DNA of 64,000 bases from the NCBI GenBank assembly GCA_034675505.1, contig JAUCDD010000005.1:5798-69797 (forward strand), in the 5' to 3' direction. This document shows positions 15,200 to 25,954 of this stretch, in pieces. This DNA is from Melaminivora sp034675505. GTDB lineage: Bacteria > Pseudomonadota > Gammaproteobacteria > Burkholderiales > Burkholderiaceae_C. The notes under the pieces are model-generated. The model was not told where the DNA came from. It saw nothing but the letters and a program-made list of their open reading frames with translations, and searched no databases. A program made the position numbers and the translations under genes. Numbering within the stretch: position 1 is the first letter of the stretch; each line of letters opens with the position of its first letter.

Positions 15200-16861
15200 T
15201 TACTTGAGCGCCTTGTAGCGCATGCGCCGCGGGGCCGCGCCTTCCGCGCCCAGGCGCTTCTTCTTGTCGGCCTCGTACTCCTGGTAGTTGCCGTCGAAGA
15301 ACACCCACTGGCTGTCGCCCTCGGCGGCCAGGATGTGGGTGGCGATGCGGTCCAGGAACCAGCGGTCGTGGCTGATGACCAGCACCGTGCCGGCGTATTC
15401 CAGCAGCGCGTCTTCCAGCGCGCGCAGGGTTTCCACGTCCAGGTCGTTGGAGGGCTCGTCCAGCAGCAGCACGTTGCCGCCCTGGATCAGCGTCTTGGCC
15501 AGGTGCAGGCGCCCGCGCTCGCCGCCCGAGAGGTTGCCGACCTTCTTTTGCTGGTCCTGGCCGTTGAAGTTGAAGCGCCCGGCGTAGGCGCGCGAGGCCA
15601 TCTGGAACTTGCCGACGTTGATGATGTCCAGCCCGCCGGAGATGTCCTCCCACACCGTCTTGTCGTTGCCCAGCGCGTCGCGCGACTGGTCTACGAAGGC
15701 CATCTTCACGGTCTGGCCGACGATGACCTGGCCGCTGTCGGGCTGCTCGCGGCCGGCGATCAGCTTGAACAGGGTCGACTTGCCCGCGCCGTTGGGGCCG
15801 ATGATGCCGACGATGGCGCCGGCGGGCACGCTCATGGACAGGTTGTCGATCAGCACCCGGTCGCCAAAGCTCTTGGTGACGCCCTCGAACTCGATGACCT
15901 GGGTGCCCAGCCGCTCGGCGACGGGGATGAAGATCTCCTGCGTCTCGTTGCGGCGCTGGTATTCGTAGTCGGACAGTTCCTCGAAGCGGGCAATGCGCGC
16001 CTTGGACTTGGTCTGGCGCGCCTTGGCGTTCTGGCGCACCCACTCCAGCTCCTTCTTGAGCGCCTTGGCGCGGGCCTCTTCGCCCTTTTGCTCGGCCTCC
16101 AGGCGTTGTTGCTTCTGCAGCAGCCAGTCGGAGTAGTTGCCCTTGTAGGGGATGCCGTGGCCGCGGTCCAGCTCCAGGATCCACTCGGCGACGTTGTCGA
16201 GGAAGTAGCGGTCGTGGGTGATGGCCACCACGGTGCCGGTGAAGCGGTGCAGGAACTGCTCCAGCCATTCGACGGATTCGGCGTCCAGGTGGTTGGTGGG
16301 CTCGTCCAGCAGCAGCATGTCGGGCTTGGAGAGCAGCAGCTTGCACAGCGCCACGCGGCGCTTCTCGCCGCCCGAGAGCTGGCCGATCACGGCGTCCCAG
16401 GGCGGCAGGCGCAGCGCGTCGGCGGCGATCTCCAGCTGGTGCTCGGAGTCGGTGCCGGCGGCGGCGATGGTGGCCTCCAGCTGGCCCTGCTCGGCGGCCA
16501 GGGCATCGAAGTCGGCGTTCTCGTCGGCGTAGGCGGCATAGACCTCATCGAGGCGCTTGCGCGCGGCGTTCACCTCGGCCATGGCGTCCTCGACCTCCTC
16601 GCGCACGGTGCGCGTCGGGTCCAGCTGCGGCTCCTGGGGCAGGTAGCCGATCGACAGGCCGGCCATGGGGATGGCCTCGCCCTCGAACTCCTTGTCCACG
16701 CCGGCCATGATCTTGAGCAGCGACGACTTGCCCGAGCCGTTCAGGCCCAGCACGCCGATCTTGGCGCCGGGGAAGAACGACAGCGAGATGTCTTTCAAGA
16801 TCTGCCGCTTCGGAGGCACGGTCTTGCTGACGCGGTTCATCGAAAAAACGTACTGGGCCAT
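15200..16861 (-). CDS. ettA: Energy-dependent translational throttle protein EttA (ABC-F)
   Basis: A 553-residue ABC-F ATPase without membrane segments. It begins MAQYVFSMNRVSKTVPPKRQ, typical of EttA. It has two nucleotide-binding domains: Walker A GLNGSGKSS (about residues 39-47) and GPNGAGKST, signature motifs LSGGEKRR and LSGGERGR, and Walker B LLLDEPTNHLD and LLLDEPSNDLD. The arm and linker sequence between them includes YKGNYSDWLLQKQQRLEAEQ. EttA binds the ribosomal E site and gates the first elongation steps according to the ADP/ATP ratio. Length and motifs match the Escherichia coli protein (555 residues) closely. Expressed from its own short upstream region near 16862-16960. Confidence 0.97.
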   Translation of the reverse strand: MAQYVFSMNRVSKTVPPKRQILKDISLSFFPGAKIGVLGLNGSGKSSLLKIMAGVDKEFEGEAIPMAGLSIGYLPQEPQLDPTRTVREEVEDAMAEVNAARKRLDEVYAAYADENADFDALAAEQGQLEATIAAAGTDSEHQLEIAADALRLPPWDAVIGQLSGGEKRRVALCKLLLSKPDMLLLDEPTNHLDAESVEWLEQFLHRFTGTVVAITHDRYFLDNVAEWILELDRGHGIPYKGNYSDWLLQKQQRLEAEQKGEEARAKALKKELEWVRQNAKARQTKSKARIARFEELSDYEYQRRNETQEIFIPVAERLGTQVIEFEGVTKSFGDRVLIDNLSMSVPAGAIVGIIGPNGAGKSTLFKLIAGREQPDSGQVIVGQTVKMAFVDQSRDALGNDKTVWEDISGGLDIINVGKFQMASRAYAGRFNFNGQDQQKKVGNLSGGERGRLHLAKTLIQGGNVLLLDEPSNDLDVETLRALEDALLEYAGTVLVISHDRWFLDRIATHILAAEGDSQWVFFDGNYQEYEADKKKRLGAEGAAPRRMRYKALK

Positions 16862-17122
16862 GGTGTCTTATGAAAAAAATAGCAACAAAAGCCCGCCTTG
16901 CATGGCGTGCGCAACCCGTGATTATCGCGGCATGCGACAATACGAGCCGCCATGGGCCCCAGTCTCCCTGGCAGCAGCAGTCAAGCTGGGGACGAAGGAA
17001 GCATCGCTTTTCCGGGCTCCCACTCTTGCAATCACCGACTCCTTATGCACTGGTCCGGCCGCAATCCCTGCAGCCGGCGACGGGTCGGTACCCAGCGCCC
17101 AGGACGGGCGCATCCAACCAAG

Positions 17123-18901
<1,779 letters not shown>

Positions 18902-18921
18902 TCGGCGCGCCTGATTCCTGC

Positions 18922-18945
18922 AGCCCGGCTTCGCCGGGCTTTTTT
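18922..18945 (+). terminator. Rho-independent terminator of rhlE
   Basis: A perfect 8-bp stem AGCCCGGC / GCCGGGCT around a TTC loop is followed immediately by six T. Confidence 0.92.
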
Positions 18946-19009
18946 CTGTCAAAGTGGCACGCTTGCGGCCGGCTGACGCCGCGCGCGCAACCGTTCAAGC
19001 TCATCCGAC

Positions 19010-20782
19010 ATGACGATGACCCCAATCCTCACCAACCGTCCCGGCACTCCCGCCCGCCTGTCCGTGACGCTGGCGCTGGCCGCCGCGTTGCTGGCGGGCT
19101 GCTCCAGCACGCCCCTGCCGCCCTGGCCGGCGCCGCCCGGTGCCGCTGCGGGCCGGCCGCTGCCGGCGCGGGTGGTGCCGCCGCCCCTGGGCGCGCCGGC
19201 GCCGGGCGACACCGGCCAGCCGTCCCCCGTCGCCACACCCGTGCAGCCCGGCCTGCCCGCGCCCGCGCAGCCCGCGCAGCCGCCCCTGTCGGCGCTGGAC
19301 GCGCGCTTCGCCGACCCCACATCGCTGCGCTACGACACCCCAGGCCTGGCCGAAGGCCGCCGCGCCTTCACCACCGAGGCCGAGGCCCAGCAGTGGCTGG
19401 AGCAGCTGTCAGCCCGCGCGCAGGGGCGCACGCGCACCGAGCTGCTCGAATACGGCCGCTCCCAGCGCGGCACGCCGCTGCGGGCGCTGGTGCTGACGCG
19501 CGCCGGCGGCACCAGCGTGGCGGCGCTGGAGTCCAGCGGCCGCCCCACCGTGCTGCTGATGGGCCAGCAGCACGGCGACGAGCCGGCCAGCGCCGAGGCC
19601 TTGCTGGTCATGGCGCGCGAGCTGGCCAGCGGCGGCCTGCTGGAGCCGATGCTGGACGCGATCAACGTGCTCGTCGTGCCGCGCACCAACCCGGACGGCG
19701 CCGACGCCGGCCAGCGCCTGACGGCCAACGGCATCGACCTGGACCAGGACCACCTGCTGCTGCGCACCCCCGAGGCGCAGGCCCTGGCCCGGCTGGTGCG
19801 CAACTACCGGCCGATCGCCATCGTGGACGCGCACGAATACCCGGTGCATGGCCTGCTGTCCGAGCGTGCCGGCGTACTGCCGCGCGCCGACCTGCTGGTG
19901 CAGCCGGCCAGCACCGCCAACCTGCCCGAATTCATGACGCGCGCCGCGCTGGAGTGGTACCACGACCCCATGACCCGCGCCCTCGCCAGCGCCGGGCTGA
20001 CGCAGGACTGGTACTTCACCGCCGTGGCTGCCGACGGCGGCCTGCGCCTGGCCATGGGCGGCACGGCGGCCGACAGCGCGCGCAACGTCAACGGCCTGAA
20101 GAATGCCGTGAGCCTGCTCATCGCCAGCCGCGGCTCGGACCTGCAGCGCCAGCACCTGCAGCGGCGCGTGCATGCCCAGGTCACGGCGCTGACCAGCGCG
20201 CTGCGCAGCACTGCGGAGCGCGCGGCCAAGCTGGAAGAAGTGCGCTCGTACGAAGCGCGCGCCATCGCCTCGCAGGCCTGCCGGGGCGAGCTGACCGTGC
20301 GCGCCCAGGGCACGCCGCTGCAGCGCGAGCTGATCGCCATCGACCCGCAGACCGGCGCCGACCGGCCGCTGCACCTGCAGTGGGACGCCACGCTGCAGCT
20401 GCGCCCCACCCTCAAGCGCGCCCGGCCCTGCGGCTACTGGCTGTCGGCCAGCGCCGGCGACGCCGTGCAGCGGCTGCGCTGGATGGGCGTGCAGGTGCTG
20501 CGCGTGGCCGAGCCCGGCGCCGTGCTGGCCGACATGTACGAGCCCGCGCAGCCCGGCGCCGAACGCGGCGAGAACCTGCGCGTGGCCACGCGGCGCGGCG
20601 CCATCGACGTGCCCGAGGGCAGCTACTACGTCTCGATGAACCAGACCCTGGCCAACCTGGCCGCCGCCGCGCTGGAGCCGGACACGCGCGGCAGCTACTA
20701 CGCCCACCAGGTGATCGCCAGCCTGCAGGACGCCGCCCGGGTCATGGTCAACCCGCCGCTGGTGTTCGAGGAGATGGACTGA
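19010..20782 (+). CDS. M14-family zinc carboxypeptidase-like lipoprotein
   Basis: A 590-residue product with a lipoprotein signal (LSVTLALAAALLAGCSS, lipobox LAGC near residues 28-31) and a proline-rich linker of about 60 residues. The M14 catalytic domain has a zinc HxxE motif, H188-x-x-E191 in LLMGQQHGDEPASAEALL, and the third ligand H275 in IVDAHEYPVHG. VVPRTNPDGADAGQR is the typical substrate-binding region. The C-terminal 200 residues are a separate domain without motifs I recognise. Probable role: trimming peptides or peptidoglycan stems at the cell envelope. Either of two nearby ATGs (19010, 19016) could start it. It follows the rhlE terminator and stands alone. Confidence 0.88.
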   Translation: MTMTPILTNRPGTPARLSVTLALAAALLAGCSSTPLPPWPAPPGAAAGRPLPARVVPPPLGAPAPGDTGQPSPVATPVQPGLPAPAQPAQPPLSALDARFADPTSLRYDTPGLAEGRRAFTTEAEAQQWLEQLSARAQGRTRTELLEYGRSQRGTPLRALVLTRAGGTSVAALESSGRPTVLLMGQQHGDEPASAEALLVMARELASGGLLEPMLDAINVLVVPRTNPDGADAGQRLTANGIDLDQDHLLLRTPEAQALARLVRNYRPIAIVDAHEYPVHGLLSERAGVLPRADLLVQPASTANLPEFMTRAALEWYHDPMTRALASAGLTQDWYFTAVAADGGLRLAMGGTAADSARNVNGLKNAVSLLIASRGSDLQRQHLQRRVHAQVTALTSALRSTAERAAKLEEVRSYEARAIASQACRGELTVRAQGTPLQRELIAIDPQTGADRPLHLQWDATLQLRPTLKRARPCGYWLSASAGDAVQRLRWMGVQVLRVAEPGAVLADMYEPAQPGAERGENLRVATRRGAIDVPEGSYYVSMNQTLANLAAAALEPDTRGSYYAHQVIASLQDAARVMVNPPLVFEEMD

Positions 20783-20808
20783 AACCAGGCGCCCGGAAGC
20801 GGGCGTCG

Positions 20809-20878
20809 CGCTACATAAAATATAGCTAAAGAACGGCTATTGGCGCCGGCGTAGGCCGGTTTCCATCAAAAATCACGA
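20809..20878. repeat. Dispersed element, family 1
   Basis: Contains 'gctacataaaatatagctaa', an attggcgccggcgtaggccgg core and 'tttccatcaaaaatcacgat'. Its end overlaps the last codons of the HIBADH-like gene. It separates the convergent M14 and HIBADH genes. Confidence 0.75.
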
Positions 20879-21769
20879 TTTTTTGCCCTCCACGGGCCTG
20901 CGCAGGCGCGCCACCAGCTCGGGCACCAGCGCATCCGCGCCGCCGCACGCCACGGCCTGGGCGAAGGTGGCGCGCACCGAGCCGGCAATCGTGTGCGCCG
21001 CCTGCGCGTCCTCCGCCATGGCGGTGTAGTAGTTCAGGTCCTTGAGCGCATTGCCCATGGCAAAGCGCAGGGCCGATGCGTCCTGCGCCAGCAGGTAGGG
21101 CCGCAGGCGCTCCAGCGCCGCGCCGGCACCGCCGCCCTTGCCCAGCACGTCGACGAACACCTCCGGCGCGATCTGCGCGTCCAGCGCGCATGCCGCCGCC
21201 TCGGCAATCAGGGCCACGCTGCCCAGCGAGACGTAGTTGTGCAGCAGCTTCATGCGGTGCCCGCTGCCTGCTGCGCCGGTGTGCGTGATGTTCTCGGCGA
21301 AGCATTGCAGGATGGGCAGGCAGCGCGCCAATACGGCCGCATCGCCGCCCGCCAGCAGGTTCAGCCGCCCTTGCCGCGCCTCGCGCGGCGTGCGCGTCAT
21401 GGGCGCGTCGAGGAAGCCGCACCCCGCCGCCGCCACCGCCGCCGCGACGCGCGCGGTGGACGCGGGGATCGCCGTCGAGCAGTCGATGACCACGGCGCCG
21501 CGCGGCAACGCCGCCAGCGCGCCGGCCTCGCCCAGCAGCACGGCCTCGACCTGGGGGGAGCCGGTGACGCACAGGATCAGCACGTCGCACTGGCGCGCGA
21601 GCTGCGGTACATCGGCCGCCGTGGCCACGCCCAGCGCCAGCAGCTCGTCCAGCGGCTGGTTGCCGGGGTGCTCCAGCACGGTGAGCCGATGGCCTTTGCT
21701 GGCCAGGTTGAGGGCGATGCCGTGGCCCATCAGGCCGACGCCGGCGAGGGCGATGCGCGGTTGTTGCAT
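20873..21769 (-). CDS. NAD(P)-dependent 3-hydroxyisobutyrate dehydrogenase-family oxidoreductase
   Basis: A 298-residue beta-hydroxyacid dehydrogenase. The N-terminus MQQPRIALAGVGLMGHGIAL carries the GxGxxG NAD(P) site (residues 10-15). VVIDCSTAIPASTARVAAAV and FLDAPMTRTPREARQGRLNL form the substrate-binding signature. GSGHRMKLLHNYVSLGSVAL supplies the catalytic lysine region, where the usual 'K..NN' motif is KLLHNY. Substrate unknown; family members oxidise 3-hydroxyisobutyrate, tartronate semialdehyde or 6-phosphogluconate-like acids. AGGAA precedes the ATG. Last gene of the acyl-CoA operon, 100 bp after the ligase. A decayed copy of its first 40 codons lies at 30285-30411. Confidence 0.88.
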   Translation of the reverse strand: MQQPRIALAGVGLMGHGIALNLASKGHRLTVLEHPGNQPLDELLALGVATAADVPQLARQCDVLILCVTGSPQVEAVLLGEAGALAALPRGAVVIDCSTAIPASTARVAAAVAAAGCGFLDAPMTRTPREARQGRLNLLAGGDAAVLARCLPILQCFAENITHTGAAGSGHRMKLLHNYVSLGSVALIAEAAACALDAQIAPEVFVDVLGKGGGAGAALERLRPYLLAQDASALRFAMGNALKDLNYYTAMAEDAQAAHTIAGSVRATFAQAVACGGADALVPELVARLRRPVEGKKS

Positions 21770-21869
21770 GGAGTTTCCTGGTGGGGTGGGTTCGGAATTG
21801 GCGCCCCATTGTGTCCGCCCGTTCGATCCTGCGCGGCCCGCGCAACGCCGCCGCACCCAGGAGCCGACT

Positions 21870-23471
21870 TCACCCCTTGGCGTACACGGCCTGCGGCTGC
21901 AGTTCGAACGCCTCCAGCAGATACCGGTCCTGGGGTTTTTCCGAGGCCGTCTTGGGGATCTGCTCCAGCACCTGGATGAAGCCCGGCAGCATGCCCGCCT
22001 CCAGCTGACGGCGGCAGTGGGCAAACAGCTGCCGGGCATCAAAGTCCGCGCCCGGCTTGGGCACGACTGCGGCCACCACCTCTTTTTCGCCCGGCGCCAG
22101 CCCCGCGCTGGCCACGCCATAGACATACACGTCATCGACCAGGCCGGACTCGGCAATCGCCTTTTCGATGAATGCAGTGGCGATGAACTCGCCGTTCCTG
22201 CGGATGCCGCTGCCCTTGCGGTAGTGAAAGTGCAGCCAGCCGTCGCCGTCCTCATGCACCACGTCGCCCATGTGCAGCCAGCCGCCGGCGCACTTGCGCG
22301 CCGAGGCCTGCGGGTTGCCGTAGTACTGCACGGCGAAAGGCTCCCCGCTGGCATGGCGAAACAGCAGCTCGCCCGGCCGGCCCCGCGGCACATCCCGGCC
22401 GGCGTCGTCCACGATGCGATGCACCAGCGTGGGCGGCGGCTTGCCGATGCTGCCCACCGGCCCCTGGCCCGGGTAGTTGAAGGCGAGGCCCCCTTCGGCT
22501 GCGCCGTAGAACTCCAGGATCTGCACGCCAAAGCGCTGCTGGAAGTTCTGCCAGATGGCGGCCGGCATGCCGGCGGAGACCACCAGGCGCACCGGGTTGT
22601 CGGCGTCGTCGGCCCTGGGCGGCTCGGCATAGACCGCCGTGGTCATGCCGCCCAGCAGCGTGAAGGTGGTGGCGCCGTATTTGCGGGTGATGTCCCACAG
22701 GCGCGACTTGGTGAAGCGCCGCGAGAGCACGCAGCGCAGCCGGCAGGCCAGCGCCGCGCCCAGGGTCAAGAGCTGGGCGTTGGCGTGGGTCAGCGACAGG
22801 CCCGAGTACAGCACGTCGTCCTGCCGATAGCCGAACAGGCGCAGCGCCAGCGCAGCGGTGTCGCAGTAGCGCCGGTGCGTCATGACGATGCCCTTGGGGT
22901 CGCCCGTGGTGCCGCTGGTGAAGATGAGCTCGAGCGCGCTGTCCGGGTCCGTGGTCAGGATGGGCAGATCCGGCACGGCCAGCGGGGCCTGTGCCTCCCA
23001 GTCCAGCACGTCTGCCCAGGCTGACAGCGGCCTGTCGCCCTCGTCGGTGGCAAAGGCCAGCACCCGGCGCAGCTGCGGCAGGCCCTGCCTCAGGGGCTGC
23101 AGATGCGCCAGCGCATAGTCGGCCGCAAAGGCGGCGCTGCACTGGCTGCTGGCGAGCAGGAAGTGCAGCTTGTCACCCTTGGTGCGCGGGTCGATGGGCA
23201 CCACGGCAGCGCCGATGATGCTGGCGGCGACCATGGCCTCGACGAACTCCGCATGGTTGGCCATCAGCAGCGCGATGCGCTCGCCGGGCTGGATGCCCTG
23301 CTCCAGCATCACCTGCGCCAGGCGCCGCCCGTTGTCCCACAGCTGGCGGTAGCTGCGCACCTCGTCCGGGCGCAGGCCCGCGCCCTCGATGGTCAGCACG
23401 GGAAAGTCGGGCAGCTCGGCGGCGCGATGGGCCACCATGCCTGCCAGGATGTTGTCTGCACAAGTGCTCAT
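21870..23471 (-). CDS. AMP-forming acyl-CoA synthetase/ligase
   Basis: A 533-residue class I adenylate-forming enzyme that activates a carboxylic acid to its CoA thioester through an acyl-AMP. The phosphate-binding loop is IFTSGTTGDPKGIVMTHRRY; LEFYGAAEGGLAFNYPG is the A5 motif, GWLHMGDVVHEDGDGWLHFH A7, and RKGSGIRRNGEFIATAFIEK the A8 hinge. The catalytic lysine is in QIPKTASEKPQDRYL. AAEGG and SEK are variants of the more common TE and TGK motifs. I placed the start at 23471 because an excellent Shine-Dalgarno (AAGGAGGAGG) lies just upstream; the longer frame from 23492 would put that site inside the gene. Substrate unknown. Confidence 0.9.
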   Translation of the reverse strand: MSTCADNILAGMVAHRAAELPDFPVLTIEGAGLRPDEVRSYRQLWDNGRRLAQVMLEQGIQPGERIALLMANHAEFVEAMVAASIIGAAVVPIDPRTKGDKLHFLLASSQCSAAFAADYALAHLQPLRQGLPQLRRVLAFATDEGDRPLSAWADVLDWEAQAPLAVPDLPILTTDPDSALELIFTSGTTGDPKGIVMTHRRYCDTAALALRLFGYRQDDVLYSGLSLTHANAQLLTLGAALACRLRCVLSRRFTKSRLWDITRKYGATTFTLLGGMTTAVYAEPPRADDADNPVRLVVSAGMPAAIWQNFQQRFGVQILEFYGAAEGGLAFNYPGQGPVGSIGKPPPTLVHRIVDDAGRDVPRGRPGELLFRHASGEPFAVQYYGNPQASARKCAGGWLHMGDVVHEDGDGWLHFHYRKGSGIRRNGEFIATAFIEKAIAESGLVDDVYVYGVASAGLAPGEKEVVAAVVPKPGADFDARQLFAHCRRQLEAGMLPGFIQVLEQIPKTASEKPQDRYLLEAFELQPQAVYAKG

Positions 23472-23488
23472 GCCTGCCTCCTCCTTGT

Positions 23489-24727
23489 TCATTGGCCCAG
23501 CAGCGTCAGGCAGGCCACGGCCTCCTCGACCCCAGCCAGGCCGCCGCCGTTTTCCGCCAGTGCGATGCGCGCCCGCGCCACCTGCCGGCTGCCGGCCTCG
23601 CCGCGCAGCTGCATCACCAGCTCGAAGACCTGCGCCAGCCCCGTGGCGCCTATGGGGTGGCCCTTGCTCTCCAGCCCGCCCGACGGGTTGATGGGAATGC
23701 GCCCGCCGATGGCGGTGTCGCCACGCTCGGCGGCCGGCCCGCCCTCGCCCCGGGGCACCAGTCCGAGCAGCTCGGACTGCAGCACTTCGCCGATGGCGGT
23801 GGCGTCGTGGACTTCGGCCACGTCCACGTCCTGCGGGCCGATACCGGCCTGCTGGTACAGCCGCTGCGCGGCCAGCCCCACCAGGTGGTTGTCCAGGTCG
23901 GTGGCGGCGCGCTCGCTGCCGGTCTGCAGCACGCAGCCCAGCACGCGCACGGCGCGCCGTGCATCACCCGACAGGCGCGCCAGGCCGGCCGCATTGCAGA
24001 CGATGGCCGCCGCCGCGCCGTCGCTCACCGGCGAGCACATGGGCAGGGTCAGGGGGTAGCTGATGGGCGCCGCCGCCAGCACCTGCTCGATGCTGAAGGC
24101 CTCGCGAAACTGCGCCAGCGGGTTGTGTACCGAATGCCCGTGGTTCTTCGCCGCCACCGCCGCAAACTGGCGCTGCGTGGTGCCGAACTCGCGCATGTGC
24201 ATCCGGCCCATGGCGGCGTAGATGTCCATGAACACGCTGTAGGGGCGCGGCGACCGGCTGCCTTCAGGCGGGCTGATGCCCTCGCCCATCTGCAGCAGCC
24301 GCGCCTGGCTGGCGGCGGTGTCGTGCACGTCCCAGGCGCCATCGAAGGCGGCGAACATGCGCTCCTTGTCGGCAGAGAACATCTTCTCCGCCCCCACGGC
24401 CAGCACGATGTCGGCGCTGCCCGCCTGCACCTGCTGCACCGCCAGGTGCAGCGCGGTGCTGGCGCTGGCGCAGGCGTTCTCGACATTGACCACCGGGATG
24501 CCGGCAAGGCCCATGGCGCGCAGTGCCAGCTGGCCGCGCACCATGTGCTGGCCTTCCATGTGGCCCTGGGTGGCATTGGCGAAATAGGCGGCCTGCACCT
24601 GCTGCAGGGCGCAGCCGGCATCCAGCAGCGCCGCCTGCACCGCCTGGCGCGTCAGATCCTTGACGCCCAGCGCCGGATGGCGGCCAAAGGGCGTCATGCC
24701 GACACCGGCAACAAAAATGGTTTCCAC
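23489..24727 (-). CDS. Thiolase-family protein (SCP-x/lipid-transfer type)
   Basis: A 412-residue thiolase-fold enzyme: METIFVAGVGMTPFGRHPAL at the start, nucleophile C86 in VENACASASTALHLAVQQVQ, and the GLESKGHPIGATGLAQVFEL histidine motif near the end. The last conserved stretch is ALAENGGGLAGVEEA, in place of the C-x-G-x-G of degradative thiolases. This puts it with SCP-x-type thiolases that cleave branched or sterol-derived 3-ketoacyl-CoA. Third gene of the operon. Its stop is followed 18 nt later by the ligase start, and the ligase Shine-Dalgarno sits in that gap, so the two are probably coupled. Confidence 0.9.
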   Translation of the reverse strand: METIFVAGVGMTPFGRHPALGVKDLTRQAVQAALLDAGCALQQVQAAYFANATQGHMEGQHMVRGQLALRAMGLAGIPVVNVENACASASTALHLAVQQVQAGSADIVLAVGAEKMFSADKERMFAAFDGAWDVHDTAASQARLLQMGEGISPPEGSRSPRPYSVFMDIYAAMGRMHMREFGTTQRQFAAVAAKNHGHSVHNPLAQFREAFSIEQVLAAAPISYPLTLPMCSPVSDGAAAAIVCNAAGLARLSGDARRAVRVLGCVLQTGSERAATDLDNHLVGLAAQRLYQQAGIGPQDVDVAEVHDATAIGEVLQSELLGLVPRGEGGPAAERGDTAIGGRIPINPSGGLESKGHPIGATGLAQVFELVMQLRGEAGSRQVARARIALAENGGGLAGVEEAVACLTLLGQ

Positions 24728-24747
24728 GGAGCGCTCCAGTCCCGGAA

Positions 24748-24805
24748 TTGGTCTTGAATCGGCTGCATGCGCTTGTCCAGCAAGCGCCGGCAGCCATCAA
24801 AAACG
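24748..24805. repeat. Dispersed element, family 1 (diverged)
   Basis: Contains 'ttggtcttgaatcggctgca', 'gcgcttgtccagcaagcgcc' and 'ggcagccatcaaaaacg'. It lies inside the operon, between the enoyl-reductase-like gene and the thiolase gene. Confidence 0.65.
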
Positions 24806-24810
24806 CAGCA

Positions 24811-25926
24811 TCAGTGCGTCTTGACTTCCCAGGACAGGTAGCCCTCGTCGGCCTGCGCCGCCAGCAGCTGGCGCGCACCCAGGATGCGCGCCCCGGAGCC
24901 AAAGCCCACCGCCTTGAGCTGCTTGCCCAGCACGCGCTGCGCGGCCTCGGCGGCGAACACGCCGGTCTGCGAATAGGCGCAGCTGCCGCGGATGATCACG
25001 CTGGCCGACTGGGTGTTGCCGCGCGCCTGGCAGGACACCAGCGCGCGATGCACCTCGGGCGTCTCGCGCGGCGGCTCCACCTGCGTGATCTGCTGGCCGA
25101 TGGCGTTGGTGACCTGCTCCTGCGCAGCCGCGTCCAGCTGGCGGTGGTCCTTCTCGAACTGCTGCAGGATGCCCAGCACGACCATCATCATGTCCTGGTT
25201 GCCCAGGGAGAACAGCACCTGGCAGTTCTTCACGCGCGCGTCGCCCTGGTACCACACGGGCTCGCCGGCGCCGCCCCAGGGCATGGCCTTGAGCACCCGG
25301 TGCACGCCGGGTACCACCACGTCGTAGGCCGTGGCCCAGGGCCACTGCACCAGCTCGCCGCCCTTGAGGTGGTACATGGGCTTGGTACACATGCGCAGGA
25401 AGGACATGGTGGAGGCCACGCTGATCTGCGCGTCGCCGTAGTACATCAGGTCCAGCGAATCGATGCCGGGCGTCTCCAGGGCGATCTCGGCGGCGATTGC
25501 CCCTTCGGTCCACATGTAGGAGTTGGCCGGGCACAGCGCCAGCTCCCGGGCGGCGAAGGCCGCGCCGTATTCCTTTTGCAGGAACAGCATCCAGTCGGTC
25601 TCGCCCGTGGTGTCGAAGTAGTGGCAGCCGGCGGCGAGCGCCGCCTGCACTACCGGCTCGCCCAGCTGCATGAAGGGGCCGACGACGTTGAGCACCACCT
25701 TGCGGCCCTGGAACAGCTCGGCCAGGCTCTGGCGGTTGTGCTCCACGCCCACGCACTGGTAGTCGTGCCCCTCCAGCTCGGGGAGCTTGGCCATCTCGGC
25801 CTTCAGGCGCTCGGCGTTGCGCCCGGCGGCGATGAAGGGAATGCCGCGCGTGGCCAGCTTCCAGGCGGCCAGCTTGCCGGTGTAGCCGCTGGCGCCGTAC
25901 AGAACGACTTGGTATTGCGATGCCAT
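24811..25926 (-). CDS. Saccharopine dehydrogenase/trans-acting enoyl reductase-like protein
   Basis: A 371-residue NADP-binding protein. It opens MASQYQVVLYGASGYTGKLA with the GxSGxTG Rossmann motif (residues 11-17), then AAGRNAERLKAEMAKLPELE, VVLNVVGPFMQLGEPVVQAA and LAAGCHYFDTTGETDWMLFL, the signature of the saccharopine-dehydrogenase N-terminal family that includes mycobacterial trans-acting enoyl reductases. No lysine-pathway genes lie nearby and the flanking genes are acyl-CoA enzymes, so reduction of an enoyl or oxo group on a lipid or cyclic acyl intermediate is more plausible than saccharopine metabolism. That choice is inference. Second gene of the operon, 28 bp after the acyl-CoA dehydrogenase. 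Confidence 0.82.
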   Translation of the reverse strand: MASQYQVVLYGASGYTGKLAAWKLATRGIPFIAAGRNAERLKAEMAKLPELEGHDYQCVGVEHNRQSLAELFQGRKVVLNVVGPFMQLGEPVVQAALAAGCHYFDTTGETDWMLFLQKEYGAAFAARELALCPANSYMWTEGAIAAEIALETPGIDSLDLMYYGDAQISVASTMSFLRMCTKPMYHLKGGELVQWPWATAYDVVVPGVHRVLKAMPWGGAGEPVWYQGDARVKNCQVLFSLGNQDMMMVVLGILQQFEKDHRQLDAAAQEQVTNAIGQQITQVEPPRETPEVHRALVSCQARGNTQSASVIIRGSCAYSQTGVFAAEAAQRVLGKQLKAVGFGSGARILGARQLLAAQADEGYLSWEVKTH

Positions 25927-25954
25927 GGTGTGTCTCCTTGGGGTGTGGGTGGGT

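Noticed and set aside
23472..23492. Upstream start MNKEEAG for the acyl-CoA ligase
   Set aside because: The strong Shine-Dalgarno would lie inside the coding region; the start at 23471 is placed correctly behind it.
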